9,739 nucleotides of DNA from CAZART01 sp964487555 (GCA_964487555.1 CAZART010000160.1:1-9739), one strand, 5' to 3'. Positions 1 to 6,996 are shown, counted from the stretch's first letter. The notes: generated by a model not told the origin, from the letters alone. Numbers and translations: made by a program.

Positions 1-2
1 TG

Positions 3-79
3 CTCTTCGTCCAGCACGAGCTGTCCTACGATCGTTTCCACGAGGATGCGGACCGTATCTACCGCGTGGTGCAGAGGTT
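3..79 (+). pseudogene. ABC transporter permease (FtsX/MacB type), N-terminal fragment
   Basis: Reading from base 3, the translation LFVQHELSYDRFHEDADRIY followed by RVV matches the segment just after the first transmembrane helix of large FtsX/MacB-type permeases, which couple to an ATPase and often export lipoproteins, peptides or drugs. The gene enters from the left of the window. Permease similarity stops near base 70-79, where a different frame becomes a Phd antitoxin, so the permease is broken here. Two further pieces at 303-377 and 1431-1523 look like its middle and C-terminus and share the same reading frame. The family assignment is strong. That all three pieces come from one gene is an inference. 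Confidence 0.75.
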
Positions 80-424
80 ATCATCGGCCGGTCTGGTCGC
101 CCGATTGCGCGACTCACACCATACAAGGGCGAGGGGGAACCCCGCAATCCGGGGGCATGGCGCGGACGCGTACGCATCTCTGAGGATTTCGACGAACTTC
201 CTGACGAGTACCTCGACGCGCCCGACGATCTGGAAATTCAGATCCAGGAAATTCGTTTTACACCCCTGCCGATTGACGTAAAAGACGGGCTTCCTTCCCG
301 TTGGCGTATTGAGAGGGGCTGGCGTCTCCGTCGCGGGAGGCAGCGGCGGACTCCGCCAGACGCTCGTGGCCTTCGAGGGAGCGTATCACGGCGAACGATA
401 CTCGTCCAACCCAACATCAGATAA
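71..424 (+). pseudogene. Phd antitoxin / VapC (PIN) toxin remnant, fused by an internal deletion
   Basis: In frame 2 from base 71 the translation is AEVIIGRSGRPIARLTPYKG, then residues typical of the end of Phd-family antitoxins (NPGAWRGRVRISEDFDELPDEYL). Without a stop it continues as APDDLEIQIQEIRFTPLPID (about 220-280), which resembles the middle of VapC/PIN toxins, where a phrase like APDDLE..I..NRFTPLPI is common. The antitoxin start, the antitoxin stop and roughly the first half of the toxin are missing, and toxin similarity ends near 292, well before the frame closes at 422-424. This looks like a phd-vapC operon collapsed by an in-frame deletion, sitting inside the broken permease. No function is expected. 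The Phd call is firmer than the VapC call. Confidence 0.65.
303..377 (+). pseudogene. ABC permease, probable middle fragment
   Basis: The translation from 303 reads GVLRGAGVSVAGGSGGLRQT then LVAFE. This fits the FtsX-family stretch before a central transmembrane helix, where a pattern like VL+G....G..LR..LV.FQF is typical. Similarity stops after LVAFE; the frame continues to a stop near 453 without recognisable family features. It is in the same frame as the fragments at 3-79 and 1431-1523 and lies between them in the expected order. The piece is short and partly low-complexity, so this is the least certain of the three. Confidence 0.45.
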
Positions 425-426
425 CT

Positions 427-837
427 TCAAAGCGAAGGCCCCTGTTCGTCTCTGATCTTTGAAAGGAGTCGCTCTCGGATTCGCTCTGCCGCCGCAACCA
501 TCGCCCTTCCATCGGATTCGCCAGGCTCGTAGAGGTCATCCGGATAGCGAGAGCTCACGGCGAAATACGTGAGATTACGGCAGTCCTCTTCGAGATCGAC
601 GAGATCCGATGTCAGCTCGACGCATTCGGTAAGGAGCACTACTAGATCGTGTGTATGAGGAGCATCCTTACCGTGATGAACGAGAAACGCTTTGAGCGTC
701 TTTTCAGCCGCCTGCTGCGCGTGATAGCAGACCGTATCCCACGGCACCCGCTCAGCAATGAGATTATTCCGGATGTTTAAAAGGTCGTGATCAGCCTTTC
801 TAAGCCAAGAACGATAATTCGATTCAGGCCCGTTCAT
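427..837 (-). CDS. HEPN-domain protein of an MNT-HEPN toxin-antitoxin pair
   Basis: This 136-residue helical HEPN-domain protein (PF05168-like) has the hallmark WLRKADHDL near the N-terminus, then YHAQQAAEKTLKAFLVHHG and a THDLVVLL segment, and later SSRYPDDLYEP. In MNT-HEPN pairs the HEPN partner is the likely toxin, in many families an RNase, and it binds the small nucleotidyltransferase encoded beside it. The start is set at 837 because the longer frame to 978 would run through the nucleotidyltransferase gene. ATG at 837 gives a 14-base overlap with that gene and the family's usual length. I see no RX4-6H motif, which marks the RNase-active HEPN families, so catalytic activity is uncertain. 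The alternative is an inactive HEPN acting as a binding partner. Confidence 0.85.
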   Translation of the reverse strand: MNGPESNYRSWLRKADHDLLNIRNNLIAERVPWDTVCYHAQQAAEKTLKAFLVHHGKDAPHTHDLVVLLTECVELTSDLVDLEEDCRNLTYFAVSSRYPDDLYEPGESDGRAMVAAAERIRERLLSKIRDEQGPSL

Positions 838-1168
838 ACGCGACCCGACCTTCTTGCTCAATTCGTTGAAGCAACGTACCTCGAATAGCGCGCATCCGCT
901 TAACCTCATCCGGAGTGTAGACGACGACATCCAGGGACCAGGGACGCAGGCCGAATATTGCCGCCACCTCGGCCGCACGCTCGGGAGGTCGTCGATCTGT
1001 TTCCATTTCTACGAACAAGTCGACATCGCTCCCTCCATGCGTGTCTCCTCGGGCTTGACTTCCGAAAACAATCACACGTCGCGGATGGAAACGATCCACG
1101 ATTCGACGCGTGATTTCGTCCAGTAATTGCGGCGAAATCTCGCTGCCAGTTCTAGTGGCCTCTTGCAT
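824..1168 (-). CDS. MNT-family minimal nucleotidyltransferase (antitoxin partner of the HEPN protein)
   Basis: This 114-residue protein has the nucleotidyltransferase signature: G36-S37 followed by D48-V49-D50 in GSQARGDTHGGSDVDLFV, with a third acidic residue plausible at D80 in SLDVVVY. These residues bind metal and NTP. In characterised pairs such as MntA-HepT, the MNT protein neutralises the HEPN toxin by AMPylating a tyrosine; that role is inferred here from family and pairing. It is the upstream gene, starting with ATG at 1168 (MQEATRTG), and overlaps the HEPN start by 14 bases, consistent with translational coupling. The pair is antisense to the ruined permease and lies between its middle and C-terminal pieces. 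Confidence 0.88.
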   Translation of the reverse strand: MQEATRTGSEISPQLLDEITRRIVDRFHPRRVIVFGSQARGDTHGGSDVDLFVEMETDRRPPERAAEVAAIFGLRPWSLDVVVYTPDEVKRMRAIRGTLLQRIEQEGRVAYERA

Positions 1169-1430
1169 ACCGAGGTTGGGTTTGTCGCAGGATACGTCCG
1201 GCCGTATTGCAGTAATACGACCGCCGATCCCATTACACGTTCTGGACGGCCCGGCTGATCCGTAAGTATCGATAGCATCAATCGGCCGCGCGAGATGTAG
1301 ACGATCCTATTCCCATCCTCCGAAACCGTAGTTCCCCACCAACAGATGGTGTTCGGAATCGGATTCTCGTCGGGTCCATTCCGGCACGGGTGCCCTTCAC
1401 CGAATAGCTCGTGTTTGAAAACCGACGAAC
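1169..1430. other. Gene-poor decayed stretch
   Basis: Between the MNT start and the permease C-terminal remnant I find no convincing gene on either strand. Open frames on the - strand (1072-1281 and 1278-1475) show no recognisable domain. The stretch probably holds the MNT-HEPN promoter on the - strand, but no convincing -35/-10 pair stands out. Confidence 0.4.
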
Positions 1431-1523
1431 AACATCGGTGCGCTGCTGCTGGCCGTCGCCACCGTCAGCTACCAAGCTCTCCGCGCCGCCGTGGCCGATC
1501 CGGTGAAGAGCCTGCGGTACGAA
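1431..1523 (+). pseudogene. ABC permease, C-terminal fragment
   Basis: The translation NIGALLLAVATVSYQALRAA followed by VADPVKSLRYE is a characteristic last transmembrane helix and C-terminal tail of FtsX/MacB-type permeases. Family members usually stop right after ..LRYE; here the next codon is TGG, so a lost TGA stop is plausible and the frame runs on to about 1578. No start or upstream permease domain is attached: a stop lies in frame at 1416-1418. With the pieces at 3-79 and 303-377 it is in the correct order and the same frame, suggesting one gene broken up by insertion and deletion. Confidence 0.75.
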
Positions 1524-1625
1524 TGGATAATCGCCTTTACAGCAGGATTTCTCCAGAGAACAACAAATTTCGTTCGTGGTTGAGGCATTAAACGCGGACC
1601 TGCCTTAATAGACACGCGAGACCGA

Positions 1626-1868
1626 ATGCAACTGATAACGCTGCCTGCCCATTTCGACGGTGAGCAAATCCGTCTAGACGCTCCCTTCGATTTGAAACCG
1701 GATACACGGTTACTGGTCACGATTCTTCCTGGACCGGAGAGCGACGAGGATTACGCGGATTGGCTTACGGCCTCGCTCCGAAGCCTTGAGCAAGCATATG
1801 GCGCCAATGAACCAGACTACTCTATGGAGATGGTGAAAGAGCCCAATCCCGATTATGAAGGAAGGTGA
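1626..1868 (+). CDS. Small antitoxin paired with PemK/MazF toxin
   Basis: This 80-residue acidic protein has a beta-rich N-terminus (LPAHFDGEQIRLDAPFDLKP then DTRLLVTIL), broadly like the short beta strands of AF2212/DUF104-type antitoxins, and an acidic C-terminal tail (SDEDYADWL, EPNPDYEGR) suited to wrapping a basic toxin. It lies directly upstream of a PemK/MazF gene and overlaps it by 14 bases (1855-1868), the typical antitoxin-first arrangement. The ATG at 1626 is the natural start; the upstream sequence has only a weak GAGA. The antitoxin role comes mainly from position. The exact family is not certain, and it is not a clear AbrB or ribbon-helix-helix protein. Confidence 0.75.
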   Translation: MQLITLPAHFDGEQIRLDAPFDLKPDTRLLVTILPGPESDEDYADWLTASLRSLEQAYGANEPDYSMEMVKEPNPDYEGR

Positions 1869-2199
1869 CGTCGTTCTGGCCGCCATACCACAGGCCGATG
1901 GAGAAAGAAAGACGCGTCCGGCAATTCTCCTACGTGAGATGCCTCCTTATGGTGATTATTTGGTTTGTGGCGTAAGCACCCAACTTCGGCAATCCGTCGA
2001 CAGATTCGATGAGTTGATTCAAACGAACGATCCGGATTTCGAACGCTCCGGTTTGTTATCACCATCTCTTATTCGGCTTGGATTTTTAGCTATTCTGCCA
2101 AGTAGATATATTGTTGGCTCGATTGGCATCATTTCTCGGGAAAGACATCACCGTTTGCTTCGGCGCCTGAGTTCCTTTCTGGTAGAACATCTCTTGTGA
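1855..2199 (+). CDS. PemK/MazF-family endoribonuclease toxin
   Basis: This 114-residue protein has PemK/MazF landmarks: MKEGDVVLAAIPQADG at the N-terminus, K19-T-R-P-A-I-L-L (the conserved RPA.LL strand), GVSTQL at 39-44, and DFERSGLLSPSLIRLGFLAI near 61-80, ending with a helix. Family members cleave mRNA at short sequences and arrest growth unless bound by the antitoxin. The length is normal and the gene looks intact. ATG 1855 lies inside the antitoxin's last codons, giving a 14-base overlap and suggesting coupled translation. It converges with speA 109 bases downstream. Confidence in the family is high; target specificity cannot be read from the sequence. Confidence 0.9.
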   Translation: MKEGDVVLAAIPQADGERKTRPAILLREMPPYGDYLVCGVSTQLRQSVDRFDELIQTNDPDFERSGLLSPSLIRLGFLAILPSRYIVGSIGIISRERHHRLLRRLSSFLVEHLL

Positions 2200-2257
2200 T
2201 CCGTTCGTGCAGCCCAGGGCCCTCCGAGCTCGGGTCTGACGTGTGGGATTTCATCCG

Positions 2258-2272
2258 GCTCCCCCTAGGAGC
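2258..2272. terminator. Weak hairpin between convergent genes
   Basis: GCTCC-ccctA-GGAGC forms a 5-bp stem between the convergent pemK and speA ends. Neighbouring symmetric elements are CCGAGCTCGG at 2224-2233 and two copies of AGGGCCCTC at 2216-2224 and 2276-2284. No T-tract follows on either strand, so a Rho-independent terminator is not supported. The hairpin may simply help end transcription. Confidence 0.25.
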
Positions 2273-2308
2273 ATAAGGGCCCTCACCCGCGAAGCGGCGT
2301 CCGGCACG

Positions 2309-4288
2309 TCAAAACGTCTCGTCCGTCTCGAGGTAGGTCATGTGCTGGAACATCTGCCGGTACTGGTTCAGCAGCTTGACGCCTTCCTTCGGGCGCAGCC
2401 GCCCGCCCTTCACTTCCTTCTGGATGAGGTCGCCCATGCGGCGCTCCAGGTCGTTGGGATAGTATTGCACGAGGGCGAGCTGTTCTTCGACCGTCGCCCC
2501 CCGCAGCATCTCCTCGATGTAGAAGTTGCCCGGCTCCTCCTCGTCGGCATACACGTGCGCCTCCGTCACGCGGCCGAACAGGTTGTGCATGTCACCCATG
2601 ATGTCCTGATAGGCGCCCATGAGGAACGCGCCGAGATAGTAGGGGACGCCCGGGTGCACGTCGTGAAGCTCGAGATATCGCTTGTCGCCCGCCGGCGATA
2701 CGAAGGTGTTCACCTTTCCGTCCGAATCGCACGTCAGATCCACCAGGATCCCGCGGCGACGCGGCACCTCGTCGAGCCGGTGGATCGGCATGATGGGGAA
2801 GCGCTGGCCGATGGCCCAGTAATCGACCATCGATCGGAAGATGGAGAAATTGCAGAGATAATGATCCGTGAGCTGCTGCTCCAGCTCCGCCAGCGGACCC
2901 GTCAGCTCGCCGCCATCCACGTGCCGCAGCCGGCGGGCAATCACGACGCAGATGGCCCAGTACGTTCGCTCCAGCGACGCCTTGTCTTCGACGTCGAGAT
3001 CGCCGTCTCTGAACCGCGCCACCATCTCCGACCGGAGCCGGCGCGCCCGAGTGAGCACGTCGTCGAGCATGCGCACGTCGTGATCGCGGCCGTTCGACAC
3101 GAGCCCGCTGTAGATCTGATAGGCGCTCTCGAGCAGGTCGATCCGGCGATCCGGCGGGGGCACCCGCTCCGGAAGATCCTTGCGGCGGCTGCCGATCGCC
3201 TCCACCACGAGCACGGAGTGATGCGCCGTCACGGCACGCCCACTCTCGGAAACGATCACGGGATGCGGCACGCGCTCCGCGTCGCAGATCCGGCGTATGC
3301 CGTCCACGATCGTTCGCGCATATTCGTCGAGCGAATAATTGATCATCCCGAGGGCATCCGGATTGCCGGCTTCATACGACACGCCCAACCCGCCGCCGAC
3401 GTCCAGGTACGTCACCTTGCGTCCCCGCTTGTGCATCCAGGCATAAATCCGCGCCGCCTCATCCACCGCCTTGCGCACGTTTTCGATGTCCGCGATTTGA
3501 CTGCCGAGGTGGAAGTGCAACAGCGCCACGCGAAACGGCAGATCCTCCGCCTCCTGCTGCTCCATCAGTTCGATCAGCTCCGTCAGCGACAGGCCGAACT
3601 TGGAGTTTTCACCGCCGGATTCCGACCAGAGGCCGGCACCCCTCGTCGTCAGCCGCACGCGCACGCCGATCTCGGCCGTGAGCCCGGCGCGGCGGGCTTC
3701 CGCGAGCAGCATGTCGATCTCGTCCGCCCGCTCGATGACGGGAAGAACCCGGCGCTGCAGCCGCTGCCCGGCCAGCATCAGGCGGTACATCGCGTGGTCC
3801 TTGCAGCCGTTGCAGACCAGCAGGGTGTCGTGCGCATCGAGATAGGGGAGCGTCGCCACGAGCTCCGACTTCGATCCGCATTCGAGGCCGTAGTCGTACG
3901 GAGCACCCGATACGAGAATCTCCTCGACGACCTCGCGCAGCTGATTGACCTTGACGGGATAAACGCCGTGGTAGGCCCCTTCGTAGCCGCTGTCGACGAT
4001 CGCTCCGCGGAAGGCCTCGTTGAGATGTTCGACGCGTGACTTGAGCAGATCCTGAAAGCGAACCAGCGCAGGGAACGCGATGCCGCGCTCCTTGAGCTGT
4101 TCAACGACTTCGTAGAGATCGATCGACAGATCGGATCCGCGGATCGGACGGACGACGACGTGTCCGGCGTCGTTGACCGAGAAGTATTCGTCGCCCCACC
4201 GGCGAACGTGGTAAAGATCTTCGGATCGGCCCGCCGACCACTCCGTCTCTTCCTCGAAGGCCAGCGTGTTCTCAGGTACGTCGTGCAA
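2309..4288 (-). CDS. speA: Biosynthetic arginine decarboxylase
   Basis: SpeA converts arginine to agmatine and CO2, the first step of the agmatine route to putrescine and spermidine, in the cytoplasm with PLP. The 659-residue length matches the family (about 630-660). Visible landmarks are the PLP lysine K113 in GVYPVKVNQ, LECGSKSELV near 135-144, HFHLGSQ at 258-264, the phosphate-binding VGGGLG at 297-302, ESGRAVTAHHS at 348-358, the active-site cysteine C520 in TCDSDG, and GAYQDIMGDMHNLFG at 558-572. The start is TTG at 4288: a TGA lies directly upstream in frame, GAGG sits about 6 bases before it, and the resulting N-terminus fits the family. No promoter is clear. The polB terminator just upstream implies separate transcription. 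Confidence 0.97.
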   Translation of the reverse strand: MHDVPENTLAFEEETEWSAGRSEDLYHVRRWGDEYFSVNDAGHVVVRPIRGSDLSIDLYEVVEQLKERGIAFPALVRFQDLLKSRVEHLNEAFRGAIVDSGYEGAYHGVYPVKVNQLREVVEEILVSGAPYDYGLECGSKSELVATLPYLDAHDTLLVCNGCKDHAMYRLMLAGQRLQRRVLPVIERADEIDMLLAEARRAGLTAEIGVRVRLTTRGAGLWSESGGENSKFGLSLTELIELMEQQEAEDLPFRVALLHFHLGSQIADIENVRKAVDEAARIYAWMHKRGRKVTYLDVGGGLGVSYEAGNPDALGMINYSLDEYARTIVDGIRRICDAERVPHPVIVSESGRAVTAHHSVLVVEAIGSRRKDLPERVPPPDRRIDLLESAYQIYSGLVSNGRDHDVRMLDDVLTRARRLRSEMVARFRDGDLDVEDKASLERTYWAICVVIARRLRHVDGGELTGPLAELEQQLTDHYLCNFSIFRSMVDYWAIGQRFPIMPIHRLDEVPRRRGILVDLTCDSDGKVNTFVSPAGDKRYLELHDVHPGVPYYLGAFLMGAYQDIMGDMHNLFGRVTEAHVYADEEEPGNFYIEEMLRGATVEEQLALVQYYPNDLERRMGDLIQKEVKGGRLRPKEGVKLLNQYRQMFQHMTYLETDETF

Positions 4289-4397
4289 TCAGGCCCTCGT
4301 TTAGGGTGAATGTCGGCTCGGCAATTTCGGCACGTCCGCTGCCCGCGTCCGCTCGCCCGCCCGTACACAGCCATCTGAAGGCGACCGCAACGCGCCC

Positions 4398-4420
4398 AAA
4401 AAACGCACCCCGACGGGGCG
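4398..4420 (-). terminator. Intrinsic terminator of polB
   Basis: Read on the - strand, just after the polB stop, CGCCCC-GTC-GGGGTG forms a short GC-rich stem (4406-4420, one G-T pair) followed by CG and six T residues (4398-4403). This is a standard Rho-independent terminator. It lies between polB and speA and suggests the two are not one operon. Confidence 0.75.
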
Positions 4421-4428
4421 GGTTTCGA

Positions 4429-6828
4429 TCACGACGCGGGCGAGGCCCGCACCGGGGGATGTTCGCTCGCCGGCCCGAGCACCGACTCGACCGACCGCTC
4501 ATGGGACTGAAGCTCGATGCCCTCGGCCGAGAACCCGAACAGATCCTCCGGCGAAAAGATCAACCTGAAGTCGTGCGGTCGGAAAAAGGGCTCGAACTTC
4601 TGGGCGAATTCATCGAGACGGCGAACGTAAAACGCCACGTTCTCGTCGGGGTCGTTCGGATCCCAGTCATCGGCCAGCCGGCAATTCTCAAAGGCCGTGA
4701 CGTCCGGCGACTGTCCCGTCACGTAATACGTCACGCGGTCCCCCTTCCGAACGGGCCGCCGCGTGCGCCGCGCCCGCTCGACCGCGAGCTCGTACGATGC
4801 CGCTTTCGGCCGGCGGCCGAGCTCGACGTCCTTCCGATACTTTTCTACGGTGTCCTTCAATGTCTCCGTCCGCGCAAAGGCTTCGACGCCCTCCCAGGCG
4901 TGATCGACGATCCGCTTCCGCGTAGACAGGTACAGCTCGTGGAGCCCCTCGACGTCCTCATCCATCAACCGCCGGATCGCCTCCCGGACGAATCGGCGCC
5001 CGAAGCGCTCGACGGATCGCGACATCAACGACGAGCCCTTGAACTTCAGCTTCCCGTCATAGCCGAGCAGCGCATAATTCTTTTTCTTGTACGACAGCAT
5101 CTTCCGGAACCGCCCCTCGAATCCGATCCGGATGCCCGCGGGCATCGATTTATTGAGCTGCCGGATGAACGCGCGCTCCTCGCGCCGGCTGCGCGTCGTC
5201 GGAGGCGGCACGAAAAAGACGCCGTCCGTGTCGACCTCGATGACCCGGCCACCGGCATCCGTGATGCGCCGGATGATGGATCGGAGCAGATCCTGCCCGA
5301 TGCGAGCCACGCGATCCGCTTCCGAAAAGTCATTGAAAATGGCCAGGCTGAATCCGAGCTGGCCGTAAAATGAATTGATCAGGATCTTGTACGAGGACTG
5401 CCGGGCATCCAGCTCGCCGCGTCCTTCCGGGGAATCCGCCCGCTTCATCGCCTTTTTTGCATCCATGCGCAGCGTCGTCAGGCGGCGCAGTAGATCCTGA
5501 AAAAGCCCGAGGCGATCCGACTCCGGCCGGACGTCGTAGTTCAGCATGATGGATGGATACAGGCTCTCGACGTCGGCGTACACGATGGGCCCCGTCAGAC
5601 CCGTGAAGAAGATGTCCGTGTACCCACCCGTCGACTGCGTCCCCCATTCCGCCCGGGGAAGGGAAGCCTTTCGGTGCAGATATTCACGCACGAAGAGCGA
5701 CTCGATCTTCGCGGCCGGTCCCGTTCGTGCGGCCTGGCCGTATGGCATCGGAACCATCTGGGCGAGATAAAAGGTGGATCCGGAGAGATGCCGCGCGAGA
5801 CGCTCCGTTTCGATGACGTCGTCGAGGGCGTAGCGGACGAGCGTCGCCGGATCCGCATGCCAGACCCGCGAGATCTCCGATCCCTCGACATACGTGCGAT
5901 TCTCGGCGGCAAATCCGAAGTAACGGGCGGCCGCCTTCAGGCCGTAGCCGGGCATGTCACGCTTCACGACGTCGTAGGCCAGTACCTGAAAATACGTGTC
6001 GATCACGTGGCGGCCGGCAATCTCGAAGGCCGTATAATCCGATGCCCGCTCCGCAAATCGGATGCTCGTCTGGAAAGATCGAGGCGCACTTCCGTCCCGT
6101 CCGATCTCCAGCGAAACGCCGTGACGCCGCGCCCGCTCCGCGATGTAGGACAGGTCGAATCCGAGGATGTTGTGCCCCTCGATGACGTCCGGATCCCGGG
6201 CCCGGATAATCCGCACGAGTTCCCGAAGCATCTCCGGCTCATCCAGCGTGCGGCCATCCACGACGTGCGACCAGCCCCGGCTGTCGTGCAGCGCGATCAG
6301 AAGAATCCGATCCCCCGGCCGCCGTGCATTCGAGAACTCCTGCTCCGTATACGTCTCGATATCGAGCTGCATCCGGTGCAGATCCTCGAAGGCCATTCCC
6401 TTGAACAGCGTCCGGCCCGACTGCATGAGGTACTGCTGCGCGGGACTCGGGATCACGTAGGCATAGTGCTCGCGCGGACGATGTTCGTCCTGCGCGTGCT
6501 CGAGGTGCCGCAGCGCGTCCCAATAGGCGCTCCACTCCGAAAAAGCGACGAGGTACCGATAATATCCGTCCCCTTCAAGCTCCTGAAACCGAAATCGCGG
6601 CCTCGGAAAGCCTTTTAGCAGCTGGATGTCGGTAACGAAGAAGAAGGGATAAAAGGCTTCGTCCTGCGCCTCCACGAGGCCGCCCTCTCTGCGGTACACG
6701 CGAACCAGCGCCCCCTCCCCGTTCTTGACGAGGGGACGCACCGCGTTCTTGACGAGAGGATGCACCGCGACGATCCGCTCTGTGGCATCCTTCCCAAAAA
6801 GCAGCCGATCGTGTGATTCGATATGCAA
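4429..6828 (-). CDS. polB: Family B DNA polymerase with 3'-5' proofreading exonuclease (Pol II-like)
   Basis: The protein has 799 residues from TTG 6828, close to E. coli Pol II (783). Exonuclease motifs: Exo I LDIET (D156, E158), Exo II NILGFD (N220-D225), Exo III Y333-x3-D337. Polymerase motifs: A DVESLYPS (419-426), B K481..NSFYG (485-489), C VDTDG (D533, D535), and KKKNYA (581-586). It therefore looks active in synthesis and proofreading, probably in repair or damage-tolerant synthesis. The open frame extends to TTG 6984, but that extra 52-residue segment is encoded largely by a repeat that is intergenic elsewhere and shows no family similarity, so I place the start at 6828 (MHIESHDRLLFGKDA). 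The upstream Shine-Dalgarno is weak. Oddities are an 8-residue tandem duplication near the N-terminus and glycine in place of the usual serine after DTD. Confidence 0.93.
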   Translation of the reverse strand: MHIESHDRLLFGKDATERIVAVHPLVKNAVRPLVKNGEGALVRVYRREGGLVEAQDEAFYPFFFVTDIQLLKGFPRPRFRFQELEGDGYYRYLVAFSEWSAYWDALRHLEHAQDEHRPREHYAYVIPSPAQQYLMQSGRTLFKGMAFEDLHRMQLDIETYTEQEFSNARRPGDRILLIALHDSRGWSHVVDGRTLDEPEMLRELVRIIRARDPDVIEGHNILGFDLSYIAERARRHGVSLEIGRDGSAPRSFQTSIRFAERASDYTAFEIAGRHVIDTYFQVLAYDVVKRDMPGYGLKAAARYFGFAAENRTYVEGSEISRVWHADPATLVRYALDDVIETERLARHLSGSTFYLAQMVPMPYGQAARTGPAAKIESLFVREYLHRKASLPRAEWGTQSTGGYTDIFFTGLTGPIVYADVESLYPSIMLNYDVRPESDRLGLFQDLLRRLTTLRMDAKKAMKRADSPEGRGELDARQSSYKILINSFYGQLGFSLAIFNDFSEADRVARIGQDLLRSIIRRITDAGGRVIEVDTDGVFFVPPPTTRSRREERAFIRQLNKSMPAGIRIGFEGRFRKMLSYKKKNYALLGYDGKLKFKGSSLMSRSVERFGRRFVREAIRRLMDEDVEGLHELYLSTRKRIVDHAWEGVEAFARTETLKDTVEKYRKDVELGRRPKAASYELAVERARRTRRPVRKGDRVTYYVTGQSPDVTAFENCRLADDWDPNDPDENVAFYVRRLDEFAQKFEPFFRPHDFRLIFSPEDLFGFSAEGIELQSHERSVESVLGPASEHPPVRASPAS
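6721..6768. repeat. 24-bp tandem duplication inside polB
   Basis: Two adjacent 24-base units (6721-6744 and 6745-6768) differ at two positions. On the coding strand they give AVHPLVKN then AVRPLVKN, an in-frame 8-residue duplication in the N-terminal domain. The reading frame is kept. Confidence 0.95.
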
Positions 6829-6910
6829 GGACGTCCCGACGTGTAGTCCGACATGCGCCGCCCGGCCGCGCGATCGCCGGGGGCATCCATTCGACGTTCG
6901 CCGCCCAGAC

Positions 6911-6996
6911 GCCGTTGCGCTCAGCGGCGCCGCTGGCCGTTCGTAACCTCGAGGCAATGTAGACGCCCACATAGCGCGAGGCAAGCGGTTCGCGCG
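6911..6996 (+). repeat. Dispersed repeat copy A (attC-like candidate) between polB and higBA
   Basis: This copy carries CTCAGCGGCGCCGC (6920-6933, containing the palindrome GCGGCGCCGC), GCAATGTAGA (6954-6963), CGAGGCAAGC (6977-6986) and GTTCGCGCG (6988-6996). The first three blocks recur in the same order and at nearly the same spacing in copy B (8179-8244). Its right half matches copy D without gaps: about 34 of 46 bases, 6951-6996 against 9074-9119, by hand alignment. It overlaps the upstream extension of the polB frame. Confidence 0.75.

Noticed and set aside
66..281. Open frame of 71 codons on the + strand at the left end
   Set aside because: Only its first few residues are permease-like; the rest is out of frame with the better-supported Phd-VapC remnant, which shows real family similarity.
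1072..1475. Overlapping - strand open frames upstream of the MNT gene
   Set aside because: No domain is recognised and the frames overlap both the MNT gene and permease remnant. A phrase like SEDGNRIVYIS is too short to call a beta-propeller fragment.
1580..1610. TTGAGG and TTAATA as a promoter for the antitoxin-PemK pair
   Set aside because: Spacing is 19 and the -10 match is poor, so it is not supportable.
2216..2284. Paired AGGGCCCTC palindromes between pemK and speA as an attachment site or attC
   Set aside because: They are short, with no similarity to the repeat family at 6911-9119 and no integrase nearby; chance is likely in GC-rich DNA.
2243..4039. Very long open frame on the + strand (598 codons)
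   Set aside because: It is wholly antisense to speA, whose protein has every family motif. The antisense translation is rich in H, R, V and L with no domain, as expected from a GC-rich gene read backwards.
4306..5373. Long + strand frame antisense to polB (355 codons), and another at 5674-6618
   Set aside because: Both are mirror frames of polB codon bias, with no recognisable domain or start signal.
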